Positions 54,732 through 63,152 of a stretch of DNA of 64,000 nucleotides are shown here, in pieces (the stretch's first letter is position 1; the number at the start of each line of letters is the position of its first letter). This stretch comes from Soehngenia sp. GTDB lineage: Bacteria; Bacillota; Clostridia; Tissierellales; Tissierellaceae. The position numbers and the translations under genes are program-made. The notes under the pieces were generated by a model. The model was not told the origin of the DNA, searched no databases, and worked only from the letters and a program-made list of their open reading frames with translations. Location of the stretch: the NCBI GenBank assembly GCA_024637045.1, contig JAGXFX010000007.1, positions 1-64,000 of the forward strand, in the 5' to 3' direction.

Positions 54732-55274
54732 GTGTTACCAATTAGCTGGAATTCAGAACTATCAATATTCAAAGACAAGACTATATTGAAGCAGCTGGGA
54801 ATTGCCATTGGAATACCCTTTGGTATATTGCTTGTCTTCCTCGTTATTATAAAGGCATGGTATGGAGCCCTTCTAGTAACTGCAACCCTTATTCTGGGCT
54901 ATATCTTTGTATATGTCGTCTATGGGGGCAAGTACTCTGTAAACTATGTTATTGATGAAAATGGCATCATGATGGAATCAGATGATAACCATAAAAAGAA
55001 GGCGAATACTGTTGGAATTCTTACATTCCTTACAGCAATATTTTCAAAGAGTCCCACCGTATCAGGGGCAGGGCTATTATCCACTTTCAATGATAGCAGA
55101 AGTATTCCTTGGGAAAAAATCAAGGATATCCAATACAACAACAGCAGAAGTCTCATAGTTGTTAAGGCTTCTTCTGCAGATAAGATATATCTTTTCTGTC
55201 CGCCAGAGCTTTATGAAACAATCAGAGAAACCTTAAGGGATGTTCTGGACAAAAATAAAAATCATCACCACTAA
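54732..55274 (+). CDS. Small two-helix membrane protein, unknown
   Basis: A 180-residue protein with two adjacent transmembrane helices (about 22-70) and a soluble C-terminal part (YVIDENGIMMES, then SIPWEKIKDIQYNNSRSLIVVKA). This resembles bacterial PH-like domains that follow membrane hairpins, with a strand-rich core; the likeness is weak. It ends in Asn-His-His-His. Probable start is GTG at 54732 with GAGGTGA upstream. No function is assigned. Plus-strand single gene with its own shared terminator. Confidence 0.7.
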   Translation: MLPISWNSELSIFKDKTILKQLGIAIGIPFGILLVFLVIIKAWYGALLVTATLILGYIFVYVVYGGKYSVNYVIDENGIMMESDDNHKKKANTVGILTFLTAIFSKSPTVSGAGLLSTFNDSRSIPWEKIKDIQYNNSRSLIVVKASSADKIYLFCPPELYETIRETLRDVLDKNKNHHH

Positions 55275-55302
55275 AAAAATCAGGCAAATGCCTGATTTTT
55301 TA
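55273..55302. terminator. Bidirectional terminator
   Basis: AAATCAGGC (55277-55285) pairs with GCCTGATTT (55290-55298), flanked by A and T runs, between the convergent genes ending at 55274 and 55306. Confidence 0.85.
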
Positions 55303-55305
55303 ACG

Positions 55306-55659
55306 CTATTCTTTAATTTGAAAATCTTTTTCATCTTCCAAGATTCCAAGCTCTGATACTATAACATTTTTAACTTTGGCTCTCTTTAAGGATTTCATAA
55401 ATCCAATCAGAAAGTCTATCATCTCCCTCTCACCTTGAAGCTGAGTCCTTACGTTTCCATCTGGTAGATTTTCAACCCACCCAGTTAGACCTAGCCTGTT
55501 TGCAAGTTCATATACCTCCAATCGAAATCCAACCTTCTGAACCTTACCGGAGAATGCAATCTCTTTTCTAATTATCTCTGAAGTATTAAAATCAGGAAGC
55601 TTCAGATTTTTTACCTGTTTTATTACATAATTGTTTTGCCATTCACTTACAAAGCCCAT
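55306..55659 (-). CDS. acyP: Acylphosphatase with N-terminal extension
   Basis: A 117-residue acylphosphatase, about 25 residues longer than usual. The core has AFSGKVQKVGFRLEVYELANRLGLTGWVENLPDGNV. The catalytic Arg is in VGFR, and the Asn (usually GWVxNxxDG) is here in GWVENLPDGNV. The extension (1-27) is hydrophilic and carries no motif. It hydrolyses carboxyl-phosphate bonds such as acetyl or carbamoyl phosphate. Divergent from the MFS gene. Confidence 0.9.
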   Translation of the reverse strand: MGFVSEWQNNYVIKQVKNLKLPDFNTSEIIRKEIAFSGKVQKVGFRLEVYELANRLGLTGWVENLPDGNVRTQLQGEREMIDFLIGFMKSLKRAKVKNVIVSELGILEDEKDFQIKE

Positions 55660-55769
55660 ATAGTATCCTCCTTGCCGTTTACGATATTATGAAACTAAGT
55701 AGATATCCAGTTGTTAGTTTTTTCCATGAATGTTACAATACATTAAGAACTAAAAAAGACGGTGATTCT

Positions 55770-56957
55770 ATGAATAAATTCTTAAACATTTCATATGGTG
55801 CGGTGCATGGATTCTATTGGATGTATTTTGCAGTTATTATAAGCTTTGCATCTGTTTTTCTGCTTGATCGAGGATATTCCAATTCACAGATTGGCTTTAT
55901 ACTTGCCTTTGCAAATATCCTTGCTGTAATGATTCAGCCCATCCTTGCTGACATCGCTGATAGGTCTAAAAAACTTTCTCTAGTCTCCATTCTAGGGGTT
56001 ATGGGTGCTGCCCTAATTGTAGGTACAAGCTCCTTATATTTTATGGATTACAAATCCATTCTTCTAACATCCGTGTTCGTTCTTACCGGAGCATTGCAGA
56101 TCTCATTGCAGCCTTTGATAAACTCAATTGCATTTCATTTCAGCAAAACAGGAAGCTACATAAACTTTGGAGCCGCAAGAAGCGTCGGCTCTGTTGCATA
56201 TGCATTTATAAGCTCAATCCTTGGTTTTCTAGTACTTCGTTTTGGTACCAGAACCATTCCCCTTACAGGTATTGTGGTTATAATGCTCCTTATGACAGCG
56301 TTATTTCTTACAGACAAGCTCTTCAAAAAGAATCTGACCCTTCATATTTCGGATCAGTCCTTTGATGACTCAAAGGAAGATGCTGCCATAACACTCCTTC
56401 AGTTTATGAAGAGAAACAAGATTTTTGTTGTGCTTACTATTGGGATTATGCTTGTGTTTTTTCAGAATGCTGTAATCAACAACTTCCTTATTCAGATACT
56501 TAGAAATATCGGCGGAGACAGCAGTCAGATGGGAAGACTATTTTCCTTTATGGCTCTTCTTGAGATGCCTGGGCTGTTTTTTTTCAGCAAACTAAGAACT
56601 AAGTTTAGAAGCCAGACAATGCTAAAGATTTCATCAATTGCTTTTATTGGCAAGGTGTTCTTTACATATCTTGCACCATCTGTCGGATTTGTCTACCTTG
56701 CATTCCTGTTTCAACTGATTTCATTCCCACTTTTCCTATCATCTGCAGTACATCTGGCAGATGAGGTAATGGAAAAAGGAGAGGCTGTAAAAGGTCAGTC
56801 CCTTGTTACGGGAATGATGACCTTAAGTGGCGTGTTTGCTAGCCTTCTTGGTGGTGCAGTCCTCGATATTGGTGGACCTTCACAGCTACTTCTTATTAGT
56901 ACAGGTCTTACAGTTATTGGAACTGTGTCCATATTCTTAACCGTCAACAAGGTCTAA
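55770..56957 (+). CDS. MFS transporter (MFS_1-like, sugar/nucleoside-type)
   Basis: A 395-residue, 12-helix major facilitator. The N-terminal YGAVHGFYWMYFAVIISFASVFL and the loop SNSQIGFILAFANI are typical of the LacY/NupG-like MFS_1_like group; DIADRSKKLSLVS is the cytoplasmic motif A. Start at 55770 follows GGTGA at a fair distance; an upstream in-frame ATG is possible but extends into sequence without hydrophobic character. Substrate unknown. Its last bases overlap the convergent GNAT gene by 4. Confidence 0.85.
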   Translation: MNKFLNISYGAVHGFYWMYFAVIISFASVFLLDRGYSNSQIGFILAFANILAVMIQPILADIADRSKKLSLVSILGVMGAALIVGTSSLYFMDYKSILLTSVFVLTGALQISLQPLINSIAFHFSKTGSYINFGAARSVGSVAYAFISSILGFLVLRFGTRTIPLTGIVVIMLLMTALFLTDKLFKKNLTLHISDQSFDDSKEDAAITLLQFMKRNKIFVVLTIGIMLVFFQNAVINNFLIQILRNIGGDSSQMGRLFSFMALLEMPGLFFFSKLRTKFRSQTMLKISSIAFIGKVFFTYLAPSVGFVYLAFLFQLISFPLFLSSAVHLADEVMEKGEAVKGQSLVTGMMTLSGVFASLLGGAVLDIGGPSQLLLISTGLTVIGTVSIFLTVNKV

Positions 56958-57487
56958 ATTGGGTATTCCAACTGAATATCCCTGGGGTCGTTATCATAGA
57001 ACTCCTTGTTGATTTCTTCAGCATCCATACAGCCAATCCTTCTATAAAATGCTATTGTATCCTCCGCTGAACCGGCGCATATGTAGATCTTGTCCGCATT
57101 CCATATTCTTGCCTGGTCAACGCACAAATTGAAGAGAGTTTTGCCGATACCCCTACCCCTTTGTTCATTAGATATAAATATCTGATCCAGAAGTACATGC
57201 TTGTACTTTTCCCCAAAAACATCCCTGTTTAGAGTTGCAAAACCAAGTAGCCGTCCATCTTTTTCATAAGCACCGAATGCTTTTCCTTCGTTTTTTATAG
57301 TATCTTTGAGACCTTCCAGGTGTTTTTCATAACCATTTGGCCATGTCTTGTCATGATAATCAAGGTCTATCAAAATTCTTTCCCCGTCAACCTCTCTCCA
57401 TGCTCTCTTAATATACTGGGAAGCATCGATTTCCTTTATCTTTTCTGCATCCTGAATATCCATTTCTTTATAAATTATACTCTCCAT
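56954..57487 (-). CDS. GNAT-family N-acetyltransferase
   Basis: A 177-residue GNAT. IIYKEMDIQDAEKIKEIDAS begins it, LLGFATLNRDVFGEKYKHVLLDQIFISNEQRGRGIGKTLFNLC is the core with the acetyl-CoA loop RGRGIG, and IYICAGSAEDTIAFYRRIGCM closes the fold. YIKRAWREVDG suggests a streptothricin-acetyltransferase-like group, weakly. It follows the RimJ/L-like GNAT gene by 3 bp, so the two are co-transcribed. Confidence 0.88.
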   Translation of the reverse strand: MESIIYKEMDIQDAEKIKEIDASQYIKRAWREVDGERILIDLDYHDKTWPNGYEKHLEGLKDTIKNEGKAFGAYEKDGRLLGFATLNRDVFGEKYKHVLLDQIFISNEQRGRGIGKTLFNLCVDQARIWNADKIYICAGSAEDTIAFYRRIGCMDAEEINKEFYDNDPRDIQLEYPI

Positions 57488-57490
57488 TAT

Positions 57491-58072
57491 TCAACCATTC
57501 ATTTTTTCAAGATTTGCTGTAAAATCGTCCTTCGTGATACCCAGAAGGATTTCATCGTGATATCTTCCATCTGTATAAACCATCTTGATTCTTCTTCCTT
57601 CTTCCTTGCATCCAAGTTTCTTAAGCATCGTAGCTGATGCTATGTTTCCTTCAAGAACGCTTCCATAGTACTTGTTCAGTCGTCTTTCAAAAAATGCGTA
57701 TCTGAACATTATATCCATTGCCGCAGTTCCGTATCCCTTTCCTCTTTGATCGCGGTCAATCTGCATTCCTATGCTAAATGTACCATTTCTTTCATCTATG
57801 GAGTTGATGTTGCCTGCTCCAACATTATGACCTTCAAGGGTTTCAATCGTAAACATAAGTCTTCCTGTCCCTGCTTTGAAATTCTGAAATAGACCTGTCA
57901 TTTCTTTTGCCTCTTCAACAGTTGGTGGTAGCTCTACTTCGTAATCCAATAATCTTCTTGCAGGTGTGTCAAACCTATTGTAATAGTGAATCTCCCAGTC
58001 ATCCTCTCCCATTGCCCTTAGTCTTACCAAATCATTTTGCCAAAAATAATTTTCATAATTTTCTTTTCTCAT
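57491..58072 (-). CDS. RimJ/RimL-type GNAT acetyltransferase
   Basis: A 193-residue GNAT: LVRLRAMGEDDWEIHYYNRFD at the start, VGAGNINSIDERNGTFSIGMQIDRDQRGKGYGTAAMDIMFRYAF with the acetyl-CoA loop RGKGYG, and KYYGSVLEGNIASATMLKKLGCKEEGR. This is the RimJ/L layout, which in characterised enzymes modifies ribosomal protein N-termini; many relatives act on small molecules. First of two adjacent GNAT genes. Confidence 0.9.
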   Translation of the reverse strand: MRKENYENYFWQNDLVRLRAMGEDDWEIHYYNRFDTPARRLLDYEVELPPTVEEAKEMTGLFQNFKAGTGRLMFTIETLEGHNVGAGNINSIDERNGTFSIGMQIDRDQRGKGYGTAAMDIMFRYAFFERRLNKYYGSVLEGNIASATMLKKLGCKEEGRRIKMVYTDGRYHDEILLGITKDDFTANLEKMNG

Positions 58073-58097
58073 ATATTCACTCTCCTGTTAATTTATT

Positions 58098-58490
58098 TTA
58101 CTTCTTCTCAATTTCCACAACACATTGTGTCTTTATCTTTTCAACCAGAAACTGAAGGGCATCGATTACATGTGGTCTGATATCTCCTCCAACAAGGACA
58201 TACATAATATCATCCCCAACCTTAAGCTCACCTTCATTTAACCAGGCCTTTACATAGTAGATTCCCTCGAGAATTTTGGTTTCCTCAATTGCAGCCTGAA
58301 CCTTTTCTTCATCGTAGCCAAACTCCATTCCAGTGACCTGTGAACCGTCGTCAATCCCTTGTCTGACTTTGGCTTTTGGGGTCTCCCTTACGACTCCGTT
58401 GTGAAACAAATACATCCCAACCTGCGAAGCATTAGGGTCTTTTTTTGCTTTCTCTAGCCATTTATCCATTGATGGTGATTGTTTTGACAT
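58098..58490 (-). CDS. MoaE-like (molybdopterin synthase large subunit-type) protein
   Basis: A 130-residue protein that resembles clostridial proteins annotated as MoaE: VGMYLFHNGVVRETPKAKVRQG, then KVQAAIEETKILEGIYYVKAWLNEGELKVGDD and VLVGGDIRPHVIDALQFLVEKIK. Canonical MoaE uses Lys residues and 'HRxGxxxxGE'-type loops; these are not clearly present, so catalysis is doubtful. No other molybdopterin genes are nearby. It precedes the GNAT pair and follows the threonine-synthase-like gene by 16 bp. Confidence 0.6.
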   Translation of the reverse strand: MSKQSPSMDKWLEKAKKDPNASQVGMYLFHNGVVRETPKAKVRQGIDDGSQVTGMEFGYDEEKVQAAIEETKILEGIYYVKAWLNEGELKVGDDIMYVLVGGDIRPHVIDALQFLVEKIKTQCVVEIEKK

Positions 58491-58506
58491 GTTATCATCC
58501 TTTCTC

Positions 58507-59601
58507 TTAATGGTCTGATTTAAGTCCTGCTCCGCACATGGGGATTAGCGAATCGGGAATTCTTCCCTCCTGCTCAACCAGCTTAAGGTATGCAGCATAG
58601 GTTGCCGCAGTTGTATGCTCAATGTAAATTCCCTTCTTTGCGAGCTTATCCCTTGCTGGCAGGATTCCATCCTCAGGTGCAGTTATTACCTTAATATCGT
58701 ATTTATATATATACTCCAGAATTTCATTTCCACGCATGGGTGCTCCGATTGCAATACCTTCAGCCATTGTCTCCTTCGGAATGATATGTCGTATCTCTTT
58801 TTCCCCAGATTTAACTGTTTCTGCAAATGGTGCGCAGTTTTCTCCTTGAACGGCATATATATTTGGCATTTTTTCAATTGTTCCTGATTCCAACAATTCC
58901 TCTAAGCCTATCATTACGCCTATGAATAGTGTTCCATTTCCTAGTGGAACAAAAAGATTCTCAGGGATTCTCTCAAGCTGCTCATATACTTCATAGATAT
59001 ATGTCTTGGTCCCCTGATAGAAGAATGGATTGAACACATGACTTGCATAGTATATTTCCTCTTCCTCCGCTTTCCTTCTGCATGCATCCGCGCACTTGTC
59101 CCTTGAGCCTGGAACCACATTCACCTTTGCTCCGTGTGAAAGAATCATATCTATTTTTTTAGGCGATGTCCCTTCAGGTACAAATATTTCGCATTCTATT
59201 CCAGCCTTTGCGCTGTATGCTGCAATACTGTTTCCCGCGTTCCCACTGCTGTCCTGGACAACTGACTCCACACCGATTGATTTAGCATGTGCCATAAGAA
59301 CCGCAGCTCCCCTGTCCTTAAATGACATAGTAGGCATAAAATAATCCATCTTCAACATAACATCCTCATCAAGATGAATAACTGGGGTCATTCCTTCACC
59401 CAGGGAAACCTTTCCCAGTGCCTTTTTGTCGACAGGAATCCATTCCCTGTATCTTAACAGTCCCCATTTATCCTTGTGTACCTTATCGAGATCGAACTTC
59501 GGTGCATCGTATTGAAGCTTCCAAAGTCCACCACATTCACATTTTGCTATCCTTGTATGGACACTTTCTTCATGATTGCATTTTGAACAGTAAAAATTCA
59601 T
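58507..59601 (-). CDS. Threonine synthase-like PLP enzyme
   Basis: A 364-residue fold-type II PLP enzyme. A zinc-ribbon-like head (FYCSKCNHEES...KCECGGLW) is followed by MPTMSFKDRGAAVLM with the Schiff-base Lys, SSGNAGNSIAAYSAKAG, and the phosphate loop VPLGNGTLFIGV. Threonine synthases carry this head and 'SFKDRG'. They convert O-phosphohomoserine to threonine, but related lyases and threonine dehydratases look similar, and no thrB or hom lies close by. Confidence 0.82.
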   Translation of the reverse strand: MNFYCSKCNHEESVHTRIAKCECGGLWKLQYDAPKFDLDKVHKDKWGLLRYREWIPVDKKALGKVSLGEGMTPVIHLDEDVMLKMDYFMPTMSFKDRGAAVLMAHAKSIGVESVVQDSSGNAGNSIAAYSAKAGIECEIFVPEGTSPKKIDMILSHGAKVNVVPGSRDKCADACRRKAEEEEIYYASHVFNPFFYQGTKTYIYEVYEQLERIPENLFVPLGNGTLFIGVMIGLEELLESGTIEKMPNIYAVQGENCAPFAETVKSGEKEIRHIIPKETMAEGIAIGAPMRGNEILEYIYKYDIKVITAPEDGILPARDKLAKKGIYIEHTTAATYAAYLKLVEQEGRIPDSLIPMCGAGLKSDH

Positions 59602-59616
59602 TATAATTTCCCCCGA

Positions 59617-60183
59617 TCAAATTCCTTTTACTGGCTTTGATGTATCATAGCCCAACTCGTAGTAGTTGTTATTGTTAAATTGGAAGTCCTTTATTACATC
59701 CAGACCCAACTTGTCCACATGAGCTTTGTATGATCTTGGATTTATGTGGTTTATAAAGGTTATAAGAATCGGAAATCTCTTGTTCATCTGCTCTCTGGAA
59801 AAATCAAATAGCTTTGGCAGTACTTCCGTGCTTCTGTACTTCTTGTCAATACATATTGGCCCGTATTGGTAGGAGTTCTCTGTCGAAAGTGTCTCGCCCA
59901 AATACTCAGTTTCAGGAAGGTCCTTTATCATGTGTTGAAACAGAGGCCATTCTGACCAGTATTCCCAGGATGCAGCCATTGCATAGGCAATGACCTCGTC
60001 GCCATCACATGCAATTGCTATTCCCTGCTCCTTTCCTATAAGCTCCCCAAACTTCTCAGGAGTAAAAAGTGTTGTTACAAAACCATCCGGCTTGTCCTCT
60101 TCCCTTATGGTAGAGACATGGTATTTCTTCTGAAGCTCTGATATTTGTGGTATGTCCTCTATCGTTGCATTTCTGTAAATCAT
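59617..60183 (-). CDS. GNAT-family N-acetyltransferase
   Basis: A 188-residue GNAT-type protein. MIYRNATIEDIPQISELQKKYHV starts it, IAIACDGDEVIAYAMAASWEYW is the strand region, YGPICIDKKYRSTEVLPKLFDF replaces the acetyl-CoA loop, and RSYKAHVDKLGLDVIKDFQF ends it. The pyrophosphate loop is Ser-Thr-rich (RSTEVL) in place of RGxGxG, so activity is uncertain. It follows the threonine-synthase-like gene by 15 bp. Confidence 0.78.
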   Translation of the reverse strand: MIYRNATIEDIPQISELQKKYHVSTIREEDKPDGFVTTLFTPEKFGELIGKEQGIAIACDGDEVIAYAMAASWEYWSEWPLFQHMIKDLPETEYLGETLSTENSYQYGPICIDKKYRSTEVLPKLFDFSREQMNKRFPILITFINHINPRSYKAHVDKLGLDVIKDFQFNNNNYYELGYDTSKPVKGI

Positions 60184-60286
60184 ATTTGCCCTCCTTCATT
60201 TTGTCTTTTAGAAAGTCCTTCTTTGATTTTAACATATTTACTGAATGTTTCTACTATTTCATATGATTTTTACACATAAAAATAAA

Positions 60287-60315
60287 TACCCCTTTCGGCT
60301 GAGTCGAAAAGGGTA
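60287..60315 (-). terminator. Terminator of the EFR1 gene
   Basis: TACCCCTTTCG (60287-60297) pairs with CGAAAAGGGTA (60305-60315) with one mismatch. On the minus strand TTTATTTTTA follows. Confidence 0.65.
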
Positions 60316-60325
60316 CCAAACACCA

Positions 60326-61132
60326 TTATACAAATATCTCCGGTTCTTTTGTATCCTGAAATTCCTCTTCTAGTTCCTGTTTATGCTTTAAGTAGTCTTC
60401 ATCATCAAAGTACTTTGCATGGACAGGGCACTTCTTGATGCAAGCTCCGCACTTTATGCAGATTCCAATAAGAATCTTAACATTGTCTTCTGGAATTGAT
60501 CCCATCGGGCAAACTCTTGAACATATTTTACAATCCGTGCAGGTTTCCTTTGTTTTTGGAGTTACTCTTCTAATATCAACTGGATTTCCATCCTTATCAA
60601 GGGGTTTGTAGTATTTATTATAGCTCGGATTTCCCTTTACATTGATTTGTAGATCCTTTTTTCCAATATTATGTACTGTCTTTTCTGCAAAATCAGCTAC
60701 GATTTCTAGATCCTTCTTATCAGGTCTATCCTTTGCTAGCTTATATGAGAAGGAATGCTCTCCGATAAATGCAGCTGCTCCAATTACATCGAAACTACCA
60801 CTCACCAGAATATCCCTAAGCTCAAGAAGGGCATCATCATAATCCCTATTTCCGTAAAGGACTACAGCAACTGCCTTTGCCCCTTTGCCATTTATTCCTG
60901 AAAGGTAATCCAGGAGAATATTTGGCACCCTTCCTGCATATACTGGAACTCCAACAACGACAATGTCATTCTCGCAAAAATCAGGATACTCTTTTCTTTT
61001 AGGGGGCAATGTAAAATCATAGTTATTTATACTTTCCAGATCCATGCCCTCTGCTAGTTTTTCTGCAATTTTAGTTACAATTTTTTCAGTTGTCCCTGTT
61101 GGGCTAAAGTAAAACTTTTTTACTCTATTCAT
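60326..61132 (-). CDS. EFR1-type flavodoxin-ferredoxin protein
   Basis: A 268-residue fusion. The flavodoxin-like half (1-165) starts VKKFYFSPTGTTEKIV with the FMN phosphate loop SPTGTTEK, then VVVGVPVYAGRVP. The C-terminal half has two [4Fe-4S] sites, CTDCKICSRVCP and CIKCGACIKKCP, near 197 and 228. It shuttles electrons between flavin and iron-sulfur partners, the partner being unknown. The geranylgeranyl-reductase-like flavoprotein encoded 100 bp upstream is a candidate. TTT-terminated operon end. Confidence 0.9.
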   Translation of the reverse strand: MNRVKKFYFSPTGTTEKIVTKIAEKLAEGMDLESINNYDFTLPPKRKEYPDFCENDIVVVGVPVYAGRVPNILLDYLSGINGKGAKAVAVVLYGNRDYDDALLELRDILVSGSFDVIGAAAFIGEHSFSYKLAKDRPDKKDLEIVADFAEKTVHNIGKKDLQINVKGNPSYNKYYKPLDKDGNPVDIRRVTPKTKETCTDCKICSRVCPMGSIPEDNVKILIGICIKCGACIKKCPVHAKYFDDEDYLKHKQELEEEFQDTKEPEIFV

Positions 61133-61198
61133 AGATGCCTCCCACTATGATTAATGTTTTGGATTTTCGAAGCAAAGGTACGTCCCTGGCGCTTTAAC

Positions 61199-61230
61199 TG
61201 GGACAAAAAGGACCGTCCCTGGCGTCCCGA
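61199..61230. repeat. 32-bp GC-rich dispersed repeat, copy B
   Basis: This segment (TGGGACAAAA... ending CGTCCCGA) is the near-perfect reverse complement of 50581-50612. It sits 1 bp from the stop codon of the geranylgeranyl-reductase-like gene and 66 bp before the EFR1 start. A shorter related run, CGTCCCTGGCG (61181-61191), lies just upstream. Confidence 0.85.
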
Positions 61231-61231
61231 A

Positions 61232-62332
61232 TTAAAGAATCCCTGATTCTGCCAGCTTGCTTTTAATTGAGCCCATTGAAAGGACTCCTGACTTCAGAAT
61301 CAGAAATCTTGTAATATCATTATACATTAAAAACGATTTGATATTCTTCCATCTTATATTCATTCTAAGCTTACCGGTATTTCTTCTATAACCAGCCACT
61401 GATGTATCTATATCCTTTTCAATACCTTCTGACAGTGCCAAAGCACTCCTAAAACAATAGCTTAGTCCTTCCGCTGAACTTGGACTTATCCATCCTGCCG
61501 CTTCTCCAATCAAGGCAACATTACCATCCCCGTGTAATATCTCTCCAACTTTACCCGGCCTGGAAATATATGCTCCATCTCTTTTTAAACAGGGCCCAAA
61601 AGAGAATCCTCTCTTCTGCAGTCTTTTTTTCAATTCAATAAACTTTTCCAAAGGTTCTTCTTCCGGATTCAAGGCTGCTCCAAGTATCAGTATTCCATCC
61701 TTGGGGATGGTCCATGAGTAGAAATCGGTAATGTCCTTGTCAAATATCGACGAATAATACGGCATCTCTCCATCCATCCTGTAGTATTCCTGTATGGCAA
61801 TGTACTGTTTTGGCATGGGGTAATCAGGTGAAAGAATTCTTCTTACTTTTGAGTAGGAACCATCTGCTCCTACGAGAAGTTTCGCTGCAACCTTTCTCTT
61901 CTTCTTGTCCTTTACATAAGTTATTTCTACACCACTATTTGTATACTCAAACCCTTTGAAAATTGCCTCACATTCCACTTCAACCTCGGATGGAATCAAT
62001 GAAAACAGCCATCTGTCAAATCTTTCCCTGTCAACATTTATGTAATGGCGCTGGTAGTACCTCTCAAGATTGCTTTTTTCATCTATTGTCCTCACAGTAA
62101 AAAGCTGAGGTCCATCGAGAATATGCTGTGGAATTCCCAACCCGAATTCAGCCAACATCTTTTGTGCATCAGGAGCTATAAGGCCGCCGCAGCATTTCTG
62201 AAAACTATCTCTTCCTGATTCTATAAACATATTACGTCTTTCAAGAACCAGAACTTTTCTTTTCTTGCCAATCAACTTTGCAAGCGTAGCTCCGGCTGGT
62301 CCGCCTCCAACAATTACAACATCATACATCAC
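61232..62332 (-). CDS. Geranylgeranyl reductase-like FAD oxidoreductase
   Basis: A 366-residue flavoprotein of the GGR/FixC-type group. The FAD loop is DVVIVGGGPAGATLAKLIG with LVLERR, the conserved CCGGLIAPDA (Cys-Gly-Gly) follows, then LLVGADGSYSKVRRIL and the second FAD motif ALIGEAAGWISPSSAEGLSYCF. GGRs saturate isoprenoid chains or reduce other polyprenyl groups using low-potential electrons. The HTH gene upstream overlaps its start by 4 bp (ATGA). Confidence 0.88.
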   Translation of the reverse strand: MMYDVVIVGGGPAGATLAKLIGKKRKVLVLERRNMFIESGRDSFQKCCGGLIAPDAQKMLAEFGLGIPQHILDGPQLFTVRTIDEKSNLERYYQRHYINVDRERFDRWLFSLIPSEVEVECEAIFKGFEYTNSGVEITYVKDKKKRKVAAKLLVGADGSYSKVRRILSPDYPMPKQYIAIQEYYRMDGEMPYYSSIFDKDITDFYSWTIPKDGILILGAALNPEEEPLEKFIELKKRLQKRGFSFGPCLKRDGAYISRPGKVGEILHGDGNVALIGEAAGWISPSSAEGLSYCFRSALALSEGIEKDIDTSVAGYRRNTGKLRMNIRWKNIKSFLMYNDITRFLILKSGVLSMGSIKSKLAESGIL

Positions 62333-62562
62333 GACTCACCTTCCTCAGAATCATCTCTGTATTCAAGAATGTCCCCTGGCTGACAATCAAGAGCTTTGCA
62401 GATTCCTTCAAGGGTTGACAACCGTATTGCCTTTGCCTTGCCGTTTTTGAGCACGGAAATATTGGCCATGGTTATTCCAACCTTCTTAGATAGTTCTGTA
62501 ACACTCATTTTTCGCTTTGCCAGCATAACATCAATATTTATAATAATGGCCATGTTAGTCAC
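62329..62562 (-). CDS. XRE-type helix-turn-helix regulator (YozG-like)
   Basis: A 77-residue DNA-binding protein. The HTH spans about 17-38: MSVTELSKKVGITMANISVLKNGKAKAIR, with ANISVLKNG as recognition helix. The C-terminus has LEGICKALDCQPGDILEY, typical of small Firmicute XRE regulators. It follows the DUF2975 gene by 1 bp and overlaps the flavoprotein gene by 4 bp. DUF2975 plus YozG-like pairs are a common arrangement of unknown purpose. Confidence 0.9.
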   Translation of the reverse strand: MTNMAIIINIDVMLAKRKMSVTELSKKVGITMANISVLKNGKAKAIRLSTLEGICKALDCQPGDILEYRDDSEEGES

Positions 62563-62563
62563 C

Positions 62564-63016
62564 TCAAATCGTTAGATCGTTATCTTCTTTTATCTCGATT
62601 GCCTTGGCAAGGAGTTTCTGAAGTACGGCCGCAAAAGTAGCAATCACTATTGATGCAAAGACTATAATAATTGGAAACCCTACCACTCCAGGTGCATCAT
62701 CCGCATCAGCAACTGGGTATAAGAAGGGTAGCATAATAATATATATTCCACTTATGACAAAAGCTGCATATTTTATCAACCCAAGAGCTGTCACCGAATC
62801 TCTTGAGAATGCCTTGTTCTGGTCAATAAAGTTAAGTAGCTTGAATGTTTGGTAGAGAGCAAAGAAATAAGCCATGGCTGTTCCATAAGCTCCAAGTATT
62901 ATTAATAAGTTGAAATACCCATACATTACCGGTAGCCAAAAAATACAAATAGCCAGAATCGGTAATGCCATTACCAGAACTGTTCCTTTAAGGAAGAGTG
63001 TAGTCCCTTTTTTCAT
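62564..63016 (-). CDS. DUF2975 membrane protein
   Basis: A 150-residue protein with four transmembrane helices (about 7-35, 40-62, 85-110, 120-145) and the DUF2975 pattern, including FKLLNFIDQNKAFSRDSVTALGLIKYAAF. The ATG at 63016 has GAGGTG 7 bases upstream; the upstream start is discarded. It is directly followed by the XRE gene, the usual partner. The pair may form a membrane sensor-regulator unit, inferred from recurrent linkage. Confidence 0.88.
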   Translation of the reverse strand: MKKGTTLFLKGTVLVMALPILAICIFWLPVMYGYFNLLIILGAYGTAMAYFFALYQTFKLLNFIDQNKAFSRDSVTALGLIKYAAFVISGIYIIMLPFLYPVADADDAPGVVGFPIIIVFASIVIATFAAVLQKLLAKAIEIKEDNDLTI

Positions 63017-63152
63017 AATCAAACACCTCACATTATTAATTCAATATATTAATTTTAGCAGAATATTTATCGTTTTACAATAAATATTTATTCTTTTAAG
63101 TAAATTCTGTTAACATCGATTAAGGAGAAAGTATTTGAATGTAATAGAAAAA

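Noticed and set aside
56940-56970. Four-base convergent overlap of MFS and GNAT genes as a regulatory signal
   Set aside because: A short tail-to-tail overlap is common and no other structure is seen there.
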